Below are positions 30,992 through 43,718 of a DNA stretch of 64,000 nucleotides, piece after piece. This DNA comes from Costus lasius. Its lineage: Eukaryota; Streptophyta; Magnoliopsida; Zingiberales; Costaceae. The first letter of the stretch is position 1; every line of letters begins with the position of its first letter. A model generated the notes under the pieces. That model was not told the origin of the DNA, searched no databases, and worked only from the letters and a program-made list of their open reading frames with translations. The stretch lies in NCBI GenBank assembly GCA_027563935.2, contig CM050447.1, positions 12,616,501 to 12,680,500 on the forward strand, read 5' to 3'. Both the position numbers and the translations under genes were made by a program.

Positions 30992-32080
30992 ATGGCTGGA
31001 GAACTCGACGGCGACGGAGACGCCCAAACTACCACCGTCTCCGACCCCCTCCTCTCGCCTACGTCGTCACCCCTCGACCTTCCCTTCGAAGTTCCCTCTC
31101 TCCTTGCCCTCGCCCGCCGAGGCCAGTGGCGCGCTGTCATCGACGCCGTCGCGGCAGGCCGGGGCGGTCATGGCCTCCTCCCTCATCACCACCTCGTCTG
31201 CCTCGCCCTCTCCGCCCTCTCCCTATCCAAACTCCGCCGCTTCTCCGACGCCGCCGCCGAGATCGATGCCCTCGACGCACCCTTCGACTCCCCTCGCTTC
31301 CGTTTCGAGGCCTACCCCACCGCCTACCCTGGCCGCTCCGGTTCAATGATCCCCTTCTCGCTCCGGTTCCTACACGCCGACCTTCCCCAGCGCCTCGGCA
31401 GCAGATCCGTCACGCTTGACCGCCTCTATGCCCTCCTGGACCTCGTCCAATCGAAGATCCAGGAGGAGACGACCGTCGCATCGGCGGACCTGTGGCGTCG
31501 CAGGGAAGCCTTCATGTTGTCCACCCTCTGTTGCAACCACTTCTCCCACGGGGAGTTCGAGGTGGCCCTCGCATTGGTCCGGCAGCTCCTTGAGCGGGAT
31601 CCATCAGATCCGCTGTTCCTTTCGCGGCTCGGCTATATCCAGCTGCAAATCGGTGACCTTACCGGGGCTAAGGCCACCTTTTCGAGGTTGGAGAGCCTTC
31701 ATCCAGCGGGGCAGCGGACGGTGGAGTTGGAGAACCTTATTGGAAGGAACAAGGCACTCGAGTTCATCGTGGTCAAAGATTATACTGCAGCGGTTAGGGA
31801 GTACGAGGAATGCATCGAAAGGGACCCTGCTGATGTAGTGGCACTCAACAACAAAGCTCTATGCCTGATGTACTCGAGGGACCTGTCTGATTCAATCAAG
31901 GTGCTCGAGGGGGCGCTGGAGAGGGTGCCAACTGCCGCCCTGAATGAGACATTGGTTATGAACCTTTGCAGCATGTATGAGCTAGCATATGTAAACCATG
32001 GGGATGTCAAGAAGAGTCTCAGCAATTGGATTGCTCAGGTCGCACCTGATGACTTCGACCCTTCATGTACTCGCATTTGA
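30992..32080 (+). CDS. TRAPPC12: TRAPPC12-like TPR protein (trafficking protein particle complex subunit 12), single exon
   Basis: Uninterrupted 362-aa frame; the start is the first ATG after an AT-rich leader. The N-terminus is acidic then Ala/Pro-rich. An N-terminal conserved block (LALARRGQWRAVIDAV, YPGRSGSMIPFSLRFLHA) is followed by TPR-like helical repeats: FSHGEFEVALALVRQLLERDP, LGYIQLQIGDLTGAKATFSR, DYTAAVREYEECIERDPADV, NNKALCLMYSRDLSDSIKVLEG and ETLVMNLCSMYELAYV. The order and the C-terminal WIAQVAPDDFDPSCTR match the plant TRAPPC12 homologues as I know them. Expected role: part of the TRAPP tethering machinery in ER-Golgi/trans-Golgi traffic. Codon use is very GC-rich at the 5' end, falling towards the 3' end. 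The identification rests on memory of the family. Confidence 0.82.
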   Translation: MAGELDGDGDAQTTTVSDPLLSPTSSPLDLPFEVPSLLALARRGQWRAVIDAVAAGRGGHGLLPHHHLVCLALSALSLSKLRRFSDAAAEIDALDAPFDSPRFRFEAYPTAYPGRSGSMIPFSLRFLHADLPQRLGSRSVTLDRLYALLDLVQSKIQEETTVASADLWRRREAFMLSTLCCNHFSHGEFEVALALVRQLLERDPSDPLFLSRLGYIQLQIGDLTGAKATFSRLESLHPAGQRTVELENLIGRNKALEFIVVKDYTAAVREYEECIERDPADVVALNNKALCLMYSRDLSDSIKVLEGALERVPTAALNETLVMNLCSMYELAYVNHGDVKKSLSNWIAQVAPDDFDPSCTRI

Positions 32081-35000
32081 CAAGAAGGTACGACGGTATT
32101 TTCAATATGGCATTCTTGTTCCAGAGTTTGATGTCTTATTTCTTCTGTAATGTTTGAGTTATTTCTCTGTTTTCACTATCTTGCAGTCATTGAACTTTAG
32201 GGCTAACAAATTCGTTGAAACCATTCCTAGATTATATTTAAATTTAATCCCAAATTACTTCCTTTTCTTAATTTCTATACTTGATATATTTTTTTGTTGA
32301 CACTATGTAATGTAAACATTCAAGAAGTTCAACTGCAAGTCTTTTACAAATATAGCTTAACTAGATGCCCATACAACTTACATAATCTCTTCAATGTCTA
32401 TGATCTTCTCTCCTTAATCAGCAAGCATTTCATAGAAATTTTATTTATACCACCACCTAAAATTTTAAAAATCATGGAAGACAATCTAAATTTATCTTCT
32501 TTCATTTCTCAAATATATAATGAAAAAATAAGCATTGTATTGAAGCTGTGGAGATATTTTCAAACCGCACTTTCTTTCCAAATGTATCCTTAAAGAGTTA
32601 TTTTCACTTAGGATATCATAACAATAAAGTTATCTTCACTACATATACATGTCCTATGGAATTCTTGATAACCAAATGTCATGACACATAATGATAATCA
32701 ACTAAAGAGGTAATCTTTACTCTACCTTTACATAAATGATGCGAGACCTGATCATCACTTCATCTACCTTTGTTGTACCACGAGGGTGTTTGCTAAGTAG
32801 AAAGAGATCATCCTTCTTTTGAGTAATTGAAGATTTTGCTAGCGGATACTGGTGTTGGCTTGTGTTATCATGTTGGGCTCTTGAGAAGCCAAGACTTTTA
32901 TTATTGTATAATTCTTTTACTACTAAGGCAAAAAGGTGAGATGAATTTCTTCAGTTATATTATATACTAAAGGGATCAGGTGAGTAATTGCTATGTTCAG
33001 TCTATCTCCAGTTTGTTTGCCGTTTGAATCTCCAAATCATATTGATAGTGGGTCACCTGAATCACAAAATTGATTAAGATTGAATCTAGTTGAGATTTAG
33101 AGTTTCAATATAAAGCTTGGGCTTGCTTTGAGCCACAAGGGCAAGTGTGGAATCACATTGGAAAAGTCAAAACTTGGAAAATGTTGCGAGAATGAAAATC
33201 ATAAATAGTAAAAAGGTAATCAAGCTCAGTTATAATCCTAGATTTGCAAGAGAGGGAATGTACATGTCGTGTCAGGTCCTTGACATCTGAGGAAAAAAGA
33301 TAAGTGGAGCAAAGCTATAGTCACAATTAATTGGATTATGCAGTTTTGCCATCCCAGAACTGTGGTTTTCAATTACATAGGATGTATTATCAATGCATCA
33401 CCATCTATAGTCTCAACTGCATTGCATTTAGGGCACCTTTCCATCCAAAATGCTACTTGTACTAATATATTTGAAAAGGGCTGAAAGGTAAACATATGAT
33501 ACAACTGACAACATATGATGGTTACAACTGACAACATATGATGGTTGAATATGCCTAGTTGAAAGTAGTGTTTGGATTTTCTATTAGTAAAATATAATTG
33601 CCATCCTTGTTATGAATAGATGATCAAATCAAGATGAAGCTTTTGAGAATCTAAAAGTTATTTGAAATATCTACAAATGAGAAGTTTGTGTCTAGTGGAT
33701 GTCAATGGCTACTTGAAAGATAACTTGGAGAATTTAAGGAGTGCATAGAAGTTTTGATTGTAGATAAAACAACGAAACAAAATTTTTGTTCAAAGTTTTT
33801 TACTATGAATAGAATCTCATTTGCTAACACGATATAGAATGCTCTGATATTTTTTCTCAATAGGTCGATTGCTCTAGTTAGGTTTAAGATTTTAAATTTA
33901 TACTCCTAGGAAGTTTAACTCATCTATTGATGATCTATCTTGGACGTATATTCTAGTAGATGGAAAAACTAAATTTTTTTTCTATAGTTATTTTGTGAAA
34001 TCTAGAAGGCGTGAATATTTTGATATGAAATAGGAGAAGGTACATCATACATGGATAAATTGATAATAATATTTAATGAAAATTTAATTTATTTGCATAG
34101 ATGATGGTCCCTTTTCATTTTATATAACTACTTTATTGTAATTAGCTCATTGTGAAGTCATATAACCTTTGCACTGATCCATTAGCTAACATATTAATTT
34201 TGTCATTAACAAAATGGAAATAGTTGAAATAAAAAAGAGGAACTGAATTACCTTACGATCATATGATGGTTACATAGTGCCTCTACATATGGTCGCTATG
34301 GTAATATGGATATATTTAATATGTTAATAACATATATAGTGAAAAATTGTTAAAAGATTATAAGGTTGTCATATTAAAAAGACATTATGAAACTACTTTA
34401 ATTTGCAATATCCTTCCATAATAGTGAGATGCCTTTATACTATGTTGCCATTACTCATTCTTTTATGTGTTGAACTTTCATATTCTCCTAACTCTTCCTC
34501 ATAACTAAAAGCAGCAAAGTTGATGCAACATTGATTTTAACATAGAACTGCAGATGAGAAAGTGCCTGCTACACTAAGATAGGGTTATATTTGTTCAAAC
34601 TTAGAGAAGCTAACACACAAGTTGGTAAGAGCCACCTATATATGCACAAACAATAGAGTCTATATATAGGGACAATAATATTGTTTGTTTGTGTTAGAAG
34701 AAAAAGAGATACATACAAGGAGCTGAGAATTGTATGTCCATGCACATAACATAGTTTGTCAGTGTGCTTGTGATTGTAAAAGAGCTACTTGTTCTTGCAA
34801 AGAGAAGGACATGTAGATTGGGAGAAGTTTTGCTTAATATACCAAAGTGTCTAAAGAATTCTGGCGTCATTGGAAGCACTAGAATTGGAGGAGAAGCATG
34901 CCAGTTATAAGCCACTATGTTTTTTGCTCTACGCCTATGGAGATGAAGACAAATGAGGTGAAATAGGTTGTAATATAGGTGTCAATTGTACTAGGAATCT

Positions 35001-38000
35001 AGCAATTGCATTGCATAGGATAGTGGAGAAGGAGAAGAGGTGCTGTTGTAGGGAGGCCAATGAAGGAAGACATGGTTGCATTTGGTGGCACAAGGAGGAG
35101 ATTTTAGAAGAGTCAAGGGTGTAGGAGTGAGAGTTGGCATTTTCCATTGTCTACAAGGTGACCGATGGTAATGACTGCGATGTACCAAACAAAATTCACT
35201 TTGATACCATCATACCAAGTTGAAAAATAAAAGAAAAAAGAAATTATATTACTTAAGGATACAAGGATTGTTATATGGTATCTCTTCATTTAGAGGCTAA
35301 AATACAATAGTAAATTTTTTTTGCCAAGGTAGTTTGAAAATACTTAATATGATAATTACATACTAGGTGAAATAATTACAAGAAGATAAGGTTCCCATAA
35401 TACAAAAATATAACGAGGCCGTATATCACTTTTAATATTCTTCTATAGTAACAGCTAACCATTTTTTGATATTGATCTTTACATGTGTGCAAATTTATAT
35501 CCTTAAATAGTTATGTATAATTATGATGATTAGATGATGTTCATCAAATATTTAATTGCCTTTACTAATTATCCTTGATTATTCTCTCATATTGCTGAAC
35601 TAAATGAGGTGCTAGTATTTACAATACCTTTAGATAATGTCATCCATGTGCCATATTGGCTATGGAGGGAGGATACTTGTCTCTCATTGGTCTCTTGAGA
35701 TACTGATGTAGCTATTTGGGGCTGGCTATGAATTTCATAAATTCCTGATATAAGCAAGTGTTGCCTAAACTTCAGTGGGCTAAGTGGTTTCTAGCACTTC
35801 TGATTAAGGCGATTTGTTGATTACCTTGTTAACAAATTACCTTGTTACTAGAAGTGTGAACCAGGTGCGTTGAAATAACATGTATGACCAAAATTATCAA
35901 TTACATTGAAAAAACCCCTCCCAAATTTGACTCTTTTTAGCCCAGTAGTAATGTTTTTTCTTTTAGATGGTCTCACTTATGCCACCCCTTTTTTTTTGAA
36001 AATTCAAAGTCAGGTAGGGTCAAATTTCTTTTTCAAATTATTAATATTTTTGTAAATGTTTGGAGTCTTGTGACTACCTATCTATATAGGCTAATCAATG
36101 TTGTGTTGGCTTGTTGAATTTAGAACCTGAAACCTGTCCTCTGATCCAAGGTACCTAATGTGATGATAAGCTTTCATGGTCATGTAGGAACACGTTTGCC
36201 TTAAAGACATCCTTACTTTTTACTATGTTTAAATTGAGACTCGGATCAAGTAGCTGAAAGATGATGATCAAATTAGATTGATTTGAATATAAAATGATTG
36301 ATTAGAAGTTTATGGGCCATGGTGCAAACTGGTACTGAGGAATGAGGGAAGAGAACAACATTCCTTGCTCGAATGTAGTGAATGTTTGCTGGCAATGAGG
36401 ATATTTCGTGTCCTTACCATTAAGTTTTCCTCATCTTTCTCTTCTTTATTTGATGATAACGACAATGAGGAGGACGACGTGAGTACATTACCTTGCAAAG
36501 GATTGATGTAGAAGAGAGACTACAGAGGTAGAGAAAATATAGTTTTCATGTCTACCTCCTTGTTTGTCAACTTAAGGGTGTGTTTATGGAGAAGAGAGGA
36601 TAGTTGGGTGAATAGGAATAGAAGAGAATGAAAAGAATACAACTTTCCTTGTGTTGTATGCTTTTGGGTGAAAGTATGGAAGGATGAATGACATTTTTTT
36701 GTTATTGATATGATGAATAGACAAGTTGCCCCTTTGTTTCTTTCCCATTTGTGGCACCACAACTGAGAAAAATGTATATAAATAATCAAACTGTTAAATG
36801 CATTAAATGCTGCATTTACTCCTCTTGTGTGCAGTTTTGGACTGAGCAAATTTGGTGGAAAATTTTCCTCTTTTGCACTCATCCAATTAAGGGAAAAGTT
36901 ATTTCCTTCATGCCTTTCCCTCCTAATGCTTCCTTTCCCCCCTTATCTGCAAGGAAACACTGTTTAAGTTCTTGAGCTGTCAACTGTACCCTAAGTTAAC
37001 ATCGACTTGATATGAAGTTTTTTTTCTCCTATTGTGACATGTTTCAGAACAGCATAATATTTATCAGAAACATCAACATGATGTATTTTTCTAGGACTTT
37101 TAGTTCAAGCTACAATGGTTCCATCAACAAAGCCTGCACTGAACGCTTATTTGCTGAACAATAGTCCTACGTGCTGGAAAGCCTGTTATGCTGACCAAAC
37201 TTATGCAGCTTTTGGGCAAAATCTTTTGTACAGCTTCAGATGACATGTAGCCAAATATTTTTCATATTGCTGTTACGAATTTCTTGTATTGCCCATGGAT
37301 TAGTTCAAGCTAGATTATCAATGGATGTTTGTTAAATCTTTCCACTGAACTGTACTTGTTAAATTTTAAATGATTATCTTGGCTGTATAATTTCTTGGTG
37401 CGTTTATTCTTTATATTCTAGGATTAGATGCTGGGCCCTGTAGCATGAGTTTATCTGTCCTGGTTTCGTGTAGTCGTTATGGGCATTTTTTTCTAACAAA
37501 TATTCGTATTTTTTTTCTCATAACTCGAATATGAAGGGACTAATTATGATTTATGGATCTTTGGCATTCTGCATCTAGCAAAATTCGGTTCTCATTTTTG
37601 TTTTTTTCCTCTATAGTTTGATCTTTTTACCGTAATTATATTTTGACTTTCTTGTTCACTATTGAGAACTATAAATACCTGATAATTGTAAGTCTAAGAG
37701 TAACCAAGTCTTTTTCTTTTTTCAGTTTTCATATGGTGATGATTCAATTGGATAGTTTGACGCATACACGTTTAAAAGATGGCGTTGACTCTGGGATTGA
37801 ACTATTAAAGAATGGCTCTTGGATTTGCATTCGTTATTGAAACTCACAAATCTAGTTGGATTTCCAGCTACACGAGCTTTTCATTAACATGGACAGTTCG
37901 AAATGCCTTCGAGCAATCAGGTGTTATGTTTGGGAGAATGCTTTCAACGATATGGATTACATGCTCCAACATTTTTGGCTGTGAACAAAATACACAATTT

Positions 38001-38249
38001 GATTTGTCGTCAACTTCATAGTTGTTCTTGTGAAATAGGGGTGAAGTCCTCGATTGGTAACTTAGCTATCATTCAGCTAAAATGAATATTCTTGGAATTT
38101 TAGACATTTTAATTTCCATTTTAGTTGGCACTAGTTTCAATTTGGAAACATGAATTGGAATACTAAGTCATGTATCAACTACATATTGGACATTAATATT
38201 ATGCTTCAGTAATTGTCATATCTCTCTCTCCATATACTGAGGTTCGGCT
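32081..38249. other. gene-free AT-rich intergenic region
   Basis: Six kilobases with no recognisable gene. Small direct repeat ACAACTGACAACATATGATGG twice near 33498-33543. A stretch at about 34600-34720 resembles 17230-17480, so it is probably the same decayed transposon family. Short open frames at 34694-35188, 36310-36975 and 37643-38085 have no recognised product. Confidence 0.5.
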
Positions 38250-38257
38250 ATGCAGAG

Positions 38258-38787
38258 TAGGGGTGATAATTCGTGTTTCACGTGTCATAACGTGTCGTGT
38301 CATACTTGACACGTGACACGATTGTGCTTGACACGAACACGACCCATTTATGTATACGTGTCAATATACGAAACATAGACACGACCCGCTTATTTCACAG
38401 GTGACACGACACGACACGATTAACACGTTTAATAAATAGGTCGTGTCACATAACACGACACGGCATGGCACGATTGACACGATTTATAATATAAAGTTAT
38501 TAGATGACACAACACGACACGATTGACACGACACGACATGAATAACCTGTTTAACTCACTATATTAATATTATCTATAAATTATTAATTTTATATAATAT
38601 ATATTATATATGGGTTAGACGGGTCAACCCGCGACACAACACGACACGACACGACACGAATTTTAGCGTGTCATAAACGGGTCGACACGATAATGACACG
38701 AAACACGATTATGTTAAACCCAAACCCGCGAAAACTCGTGTCATGTCGTGTCGTGTTGGCGGGTCGTATAATTTTTTGCCAGGCCTA
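38258..38787. mobile_element. hAT-type MITE rich in ACACGAC repeats
   Basis: 530 bp flanked by the perfect 8-bp duplication ATGCAGAG (38250-38257 and 38788-38795). Short terminal inverted repeat TAGGGGTG / CAGGCCTA (TAGGSSTG). The interior is dominated by irregular repeats of CACGACACGA and its complement CGTGTCGTG on the two sides, so it can fold on itself. No coding capacity. Confidence 0.85.
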
Positions 38788-38889
38788 ATGCAGAGTTCCA
38801 ATTTATAACAATTTAATATTTTAGATAAAAATCTAATAATTGTCCACTTACCACAACTTGGAGAATAAGAAATTGTATGCATCATAAAC

Positions 38890-39189
38890 CAAGGTTTCTA
38901 ATACCAGTCTAGTGACTCGGTTCGATGAGTCGCCAGACTGATACGGTACCGATACAAATCGGCGATTCCGAGCAACAGCAGCGGGTGTTGAGCGGAAGCG
39001 GGCGTTGGAAGCTTTAATTGATGGCTGCGGAAGCTTCGATTGAAGCTTTTGGCACCGCCGTTGAAGCTTCCAGTGCCCACTGCCAATGCCCGTTGCTCGC
39101 CCTTCGTCATCCGCCCTAAACCATGTTTTGCCAACCGTTTCAAGGCTGGACGACGAGTGGTCCGGTACAAAACAGTTTTGGGAACACTG
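38890..39189. mobile_element. hAT-type MITE, related to the one in RRP45 intron 6
   Basis: 300 bp flanked by the perfect 8-bp duplication TCATAAAC (38882-38889 and 39190-39197). Ends CAAGGTTTCTAATACCAGTC and, reverse complemented, CAGTGTTCCCAAAACTG; both resemble the CAAGGTTCTCAAAACTGGTC termini of 18555-18915. The interior is GC-richer, with no coding capacity; the open frame at 38898-39254 on - is incidental. Confidence 0.83.
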
Positions 39190-42100
39190 TCATAAACACA
39201 ATCTACCAACTGATTCATGACACTACTGATTGAAAAACCTGAACACATCAGCACTTAAAAGTACTCATATGATCTATTGTCTTTCGGTATTTAGCTAAAA
39301 GCAGGAGTAATGATTCTGATCTTTAATGTCTTTTGCAAAATCTTTAGCATTTATTAGGAACCAATTTAGCCATCATTCAGCAGCTCTTCCACCTTTGCTA
39401 CTCACTAACTCACACAACCGGCATGGAAGCGTATCAAGAGCAGTGGCACGATTTCTCCCGTAGTAACCCATCACACCACACCTTCTCCAAGCATGGTACT
39501 CTGAATAAGCTACGTTATCTTCCGCCAGATCCTTCACATAATTGGCTAACTCTTTCAGATTGGATCCATCTATAATAGAATGCGGAGGAACAAAACTTTC
39601 CACATTTGATGCACCAAAATAAATGGGGACAACCAACTTCCAAAGCATAGTAGAGTTTCTCCGTGATATAGCTCTCTATCATGGTGTTCTCAATGGCAAG
39701 AACAAACTTGTAATGAGACATGGCACAGTGAAGATGATCCCACCAATATGGTTGTGAGGTCAACTCCATTTTGCACTCCGGATAGAAAGATAGTGCAGCA
39801 TCTGTACCCCCTACATTATTAAGTCAACCACCAAAAGAATGATGAGATATGTGAGCAAAGAATTTTTCAGCAATTTCAATTCGCTCTTTGTAGCACTTTG
39901 AGGATGACCAATAGACAAGAACATCCTACAAGATAGGTGAAGTTAAGAAAACATCTTAATCTGATAAAAGCAACAGCTATCAGTGGTTCAACAATTTATA
40001 ACAATAGAGAATGATTAATATGGTGAATATGAAATAATGAAACACCTAGGCCTTTTCAAGTGTAAGGTATGTTCCTGGTGGGAAAACTTTCAGCACTGAA
40101 TTTCAATCTTTCATGTTCTGCAGCACTCAAACAAGTGAAGACAGCAAATGACAATGTGACCTACTAGATTGTAATCACCTTGCAGCATTTAAACATGGTT
40201 ACACTTAGAAATGTAACTATTACCAACATTGAGAGATTTGAGCACGAAGACAAGACAAAAACGACATAAATGTACAAGTAGTTGGTGAATTGGACAAATT
40301 GAAATAGGAACTGATATTGAAACTTCAATGTAGGAAATAAGAAGAGAAAGCAACTCTATTAAGTTAAAGTAACATCTTACGTTTCTTTTTAATGTAGAAA
40401 TATGGTAATTCCGGAATTTACAAAACATGGAGCCTGCATATGTGCATTGAACATCATCCACAGCATGAAAACCAACAAATATATCCTCAAATCCTGTTCT
40501 TCGCCTACTAGCCTCAAGATCCATGTATATGCGAAGTGGTTCACCTCGTTGCCTCTAGACCAACAAAATATTAGTGCAAGAAGTGACACTAGGAAACTAG
40601 AAATACACAAGATTAGAAATTCCACATGAATGGTAGCACAAACACTAGTGGTCGTATAATGAGAATGCACGAGAATAAAATCTTAAAGACAAAATGATTG
40701 TCCTTTTAACAAAAAAAATAAGTATAGAACGAAAATAGAGGAATCAAAGTATGGATGGGTCTTTTTCCAAATAAAGAATTTGTTCTCGTCTTATTTCAAG
40801 CAAATACAGTTACATTCATCACCAAAAGATCTAGCGCAAAATATGATCCAGCCTAGCCATCCAGGAGTCAGTTTACAGAATAATGCATCCAGTAATCCTA
40901 AACAGATTAGCTATACAGTCAACATCAATATTGGATTCACATAATAGTACATCCAGTTAGTGTTTGTCACTAACAAAATGTCCTCCGCAGTTTTAAAGAA
41001 TTCCTGTGGTCTACCCTTCAAAGTGTTTAGACAGACAACAAGAATTTGGGAGTTTCTTTGGACTTTGTTATATAAGATTGCTGCAGATCAGACCTGGTAT
41101 CAGGATTCACAATAGTGCTCTAAGTTTTATCCAAATTCACAAGTCACTAAATTTGTAAAGTCACCAAGGAAGGTAGCAAAGTATAGATCTGTTCTAATTT
41201 CCAATGCATGCCGCCTTCAGTAAGTGCCAAAGGGTAACTTAGGTTCTTAGTTTCACAGTAAGCCAAACCCAAATGATTCCAAATATCATAATATCTGAGT
41301 TGGACATTGAAGCTATGTCAAAAAAACAAAGTCAAACACCTTTAGCTAATTCATATTTAAAAAAAATATGATCTATGAAATCCATGATCTTATATCATGG
41401 AACACAATTTCTAAGGTTAATGATACCAAGCTTGGCCAGTTGACTGCAGGTAGGAAGCCATATGTGTACCAACTTTCAATCGATCATCTTCACCTTTGTG
41501 GTTGATTGAAAGAGCCCATAGACATGGCCATTCTTGAGAGACTGTGCTATCTCACCATCAGTGGCCTAAAGAAATCCATTGGCTAATCTAGTGCCTGACA
41601 TTACCTACCAAATCCGCTGCATCATAGGGCATACTAGGGAGCTGTAAGCTCTTGATGGTGCAAGTCACGTAAGGCCAAGGAAAGCATCCATAATGGAGGT
41701 AATCCATTTAGACCCCACAATAGATCACTCACCATAGCATTCATATTCACCAAACCAACATTTAATAAAGTTGGTTTTAAATGTAAAGGTAAATCTATAG
41801 ATTCGAAACACCAACAATCAGTAAAACATTAAAAACTTAATAGATCTTATAAAACCAAACATCATTCTTTTGGCATCATTCAAGAAATGTTGGAGTTCCA
41901 GCTACAGTTGCTGGGTAAAAAAGATGGGCCGGTGCAATTAACAATCTTTGAGACAGAAGACGGATAAAGTAGACAGTCTATATTCTCTCAACCAAATCAA
42001 GCGTTTATATTCCATCTGCAGCAACAATATTAAACATCTAGGTTACAGATATTCATACAAAGATTTGAAGCAAAAATTATCCAAAGCCAAAAGTTATCTT

Positions 42101-43094
42101 GAACTAATTGAAAAGATAGAAAGCTCAAAGAAGAAACAATCAACTATAGCACTTCTTGAATGATATATAATACAGGTAGAAGTGTACAACCAATTGCTCC
42201 ACACTGCACATATAAACGGTTTCATCGACTATTGTTAAATCTCCAAATCGGCAAACGAAAATTCATAATATTGTTTTTACCGTTTTAGGAGGCTGTCTCC
42301 ACTCGAAGAACTGCGCATCGGGCTCATCAGCCAAAGCGGCAGATTTAGTCCAGAGGCAAGTCAACCCGCACCGACACAAGTACAGGTTCTCCGACTGCAT
42401 TTTTGTGGAGGGGCGAGGAGTGGTGCGGAATTCAAAGCACTAATCTTGAAGCCTGATTCGCACGAATCTTCAAGCATTGTTAAGTAAAGCGCGGCATTAT
42501 ACGATCCCCTCTCCGTGTTATATGAAATCCCGATATATTCGCAGCCCGTTATAGCAATCCGTTACGAACTAACTAACCAGGGTTAACTCCGAAAATTTTC
42601 GCATCCCGCCCAACCCGCCCAACCTAACCCGCCCTTACTCTTTACTCTCCTAATCTGTTCTCTAACCCTAACTTTGTTGTTGTGACGAAAGTTGTCTCCC
42701 GATCTTCTCCGACGACCTCCGACGGCCTCCGACGATCTCCGACGACCTCCAACAACCTTCTACTCTGTGTTTACGACTTCCGAGGCCTCCGAGTTCCTAC
42801 TCGGGTCGACCCCTAACTTTGTGTTTTTTGTGCAGTCGACCTCCGACGTCCTGCGACGAACTCCGACGACCTCCGACGAAGTGCGACGACCTCCGCAAAC
42901 GTCCCATTGTTGCTTGACGACCTGCGACGGTATACGACTTGTTCTTGTTTGGGCTAGGGTTCCTCCGACGACTCCAATCTTCCTTTAAGGTATAATGTTG
43001 GAATTTGTCTTCTTAATACGTTAAAATTTTTGTATGAATTACATACTTTACATGCCTCAAATATGTGTTTATCTTGTATATTAAAAGACAGCAC

Positions 43095-43575
43095 CCCATT
43101 ATGGCATAATATGACCCTTCATGTCGTATAACACTACACTGCACAGACATGGTATAACAGCATCCCAGACACGGTATAACACTTGACAGACATGGTATAA
43201 CACTGCACATACAGGGTATAACAAGAGCTAAATTTCGTATAACACTTGACAGACATGGTATAACACTGCATATACATGGTATAACAAGACCTAAATTTCG
43301 TATAACACTGCATAGACATGATATAACACTGCACATACATGGTATAACAAGACCTAAATTTCATATAACACTGCACAGACATGATATAACACTTCACATA
43401 CATGGTATAACACTGCACATACATGGTATAAAACTGCACATACATGGTATAACAAGACCTAAATTTTATATAACACTGCACAGACATGATATAACACTTC
43501 AGAGACATGGTATAACACTGCACACACATGGTATAACAAGATCTAAATTTCGTATAACTTGTCAAAGTTTTTGTC
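43095..43575. repeat. left subterminal tandem array of the MULE
   Basis: About twenty irregular units of roughly 21-23 bases of the type CACTGCACAGACATGGTATAA, interspersed with CAAGACCTAAATTTCGTATAA. It is the inverted counterpart of the right array at 47186-47765. It creates Cys/Tyr-rich open frames that are artefacts of the repeat. Confidence 0.92.
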
Positions 43576-43718
43576 ATTTATTGAATCATAGAATTTGAGA
43601 TGGAGAAAGATAAGAAGAAGGCAACTTGTTATGAGATATTGGGGTGGTCATCGTTAGATGACGAAGGGTTTTATTACCAATCAGCGAAGGGGACGAAGAT
43701 ATATTAGGAACATCTAGA

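Noticed and set aside
43013..43577. Cys/Tyr-rich repetitive open frames (also 45473-45967 and 47241-47772)
   Set aside because: They are translations of the MULE tandem arrays; the repetition comes from the DNA unit and there is no start context or conserved protein.
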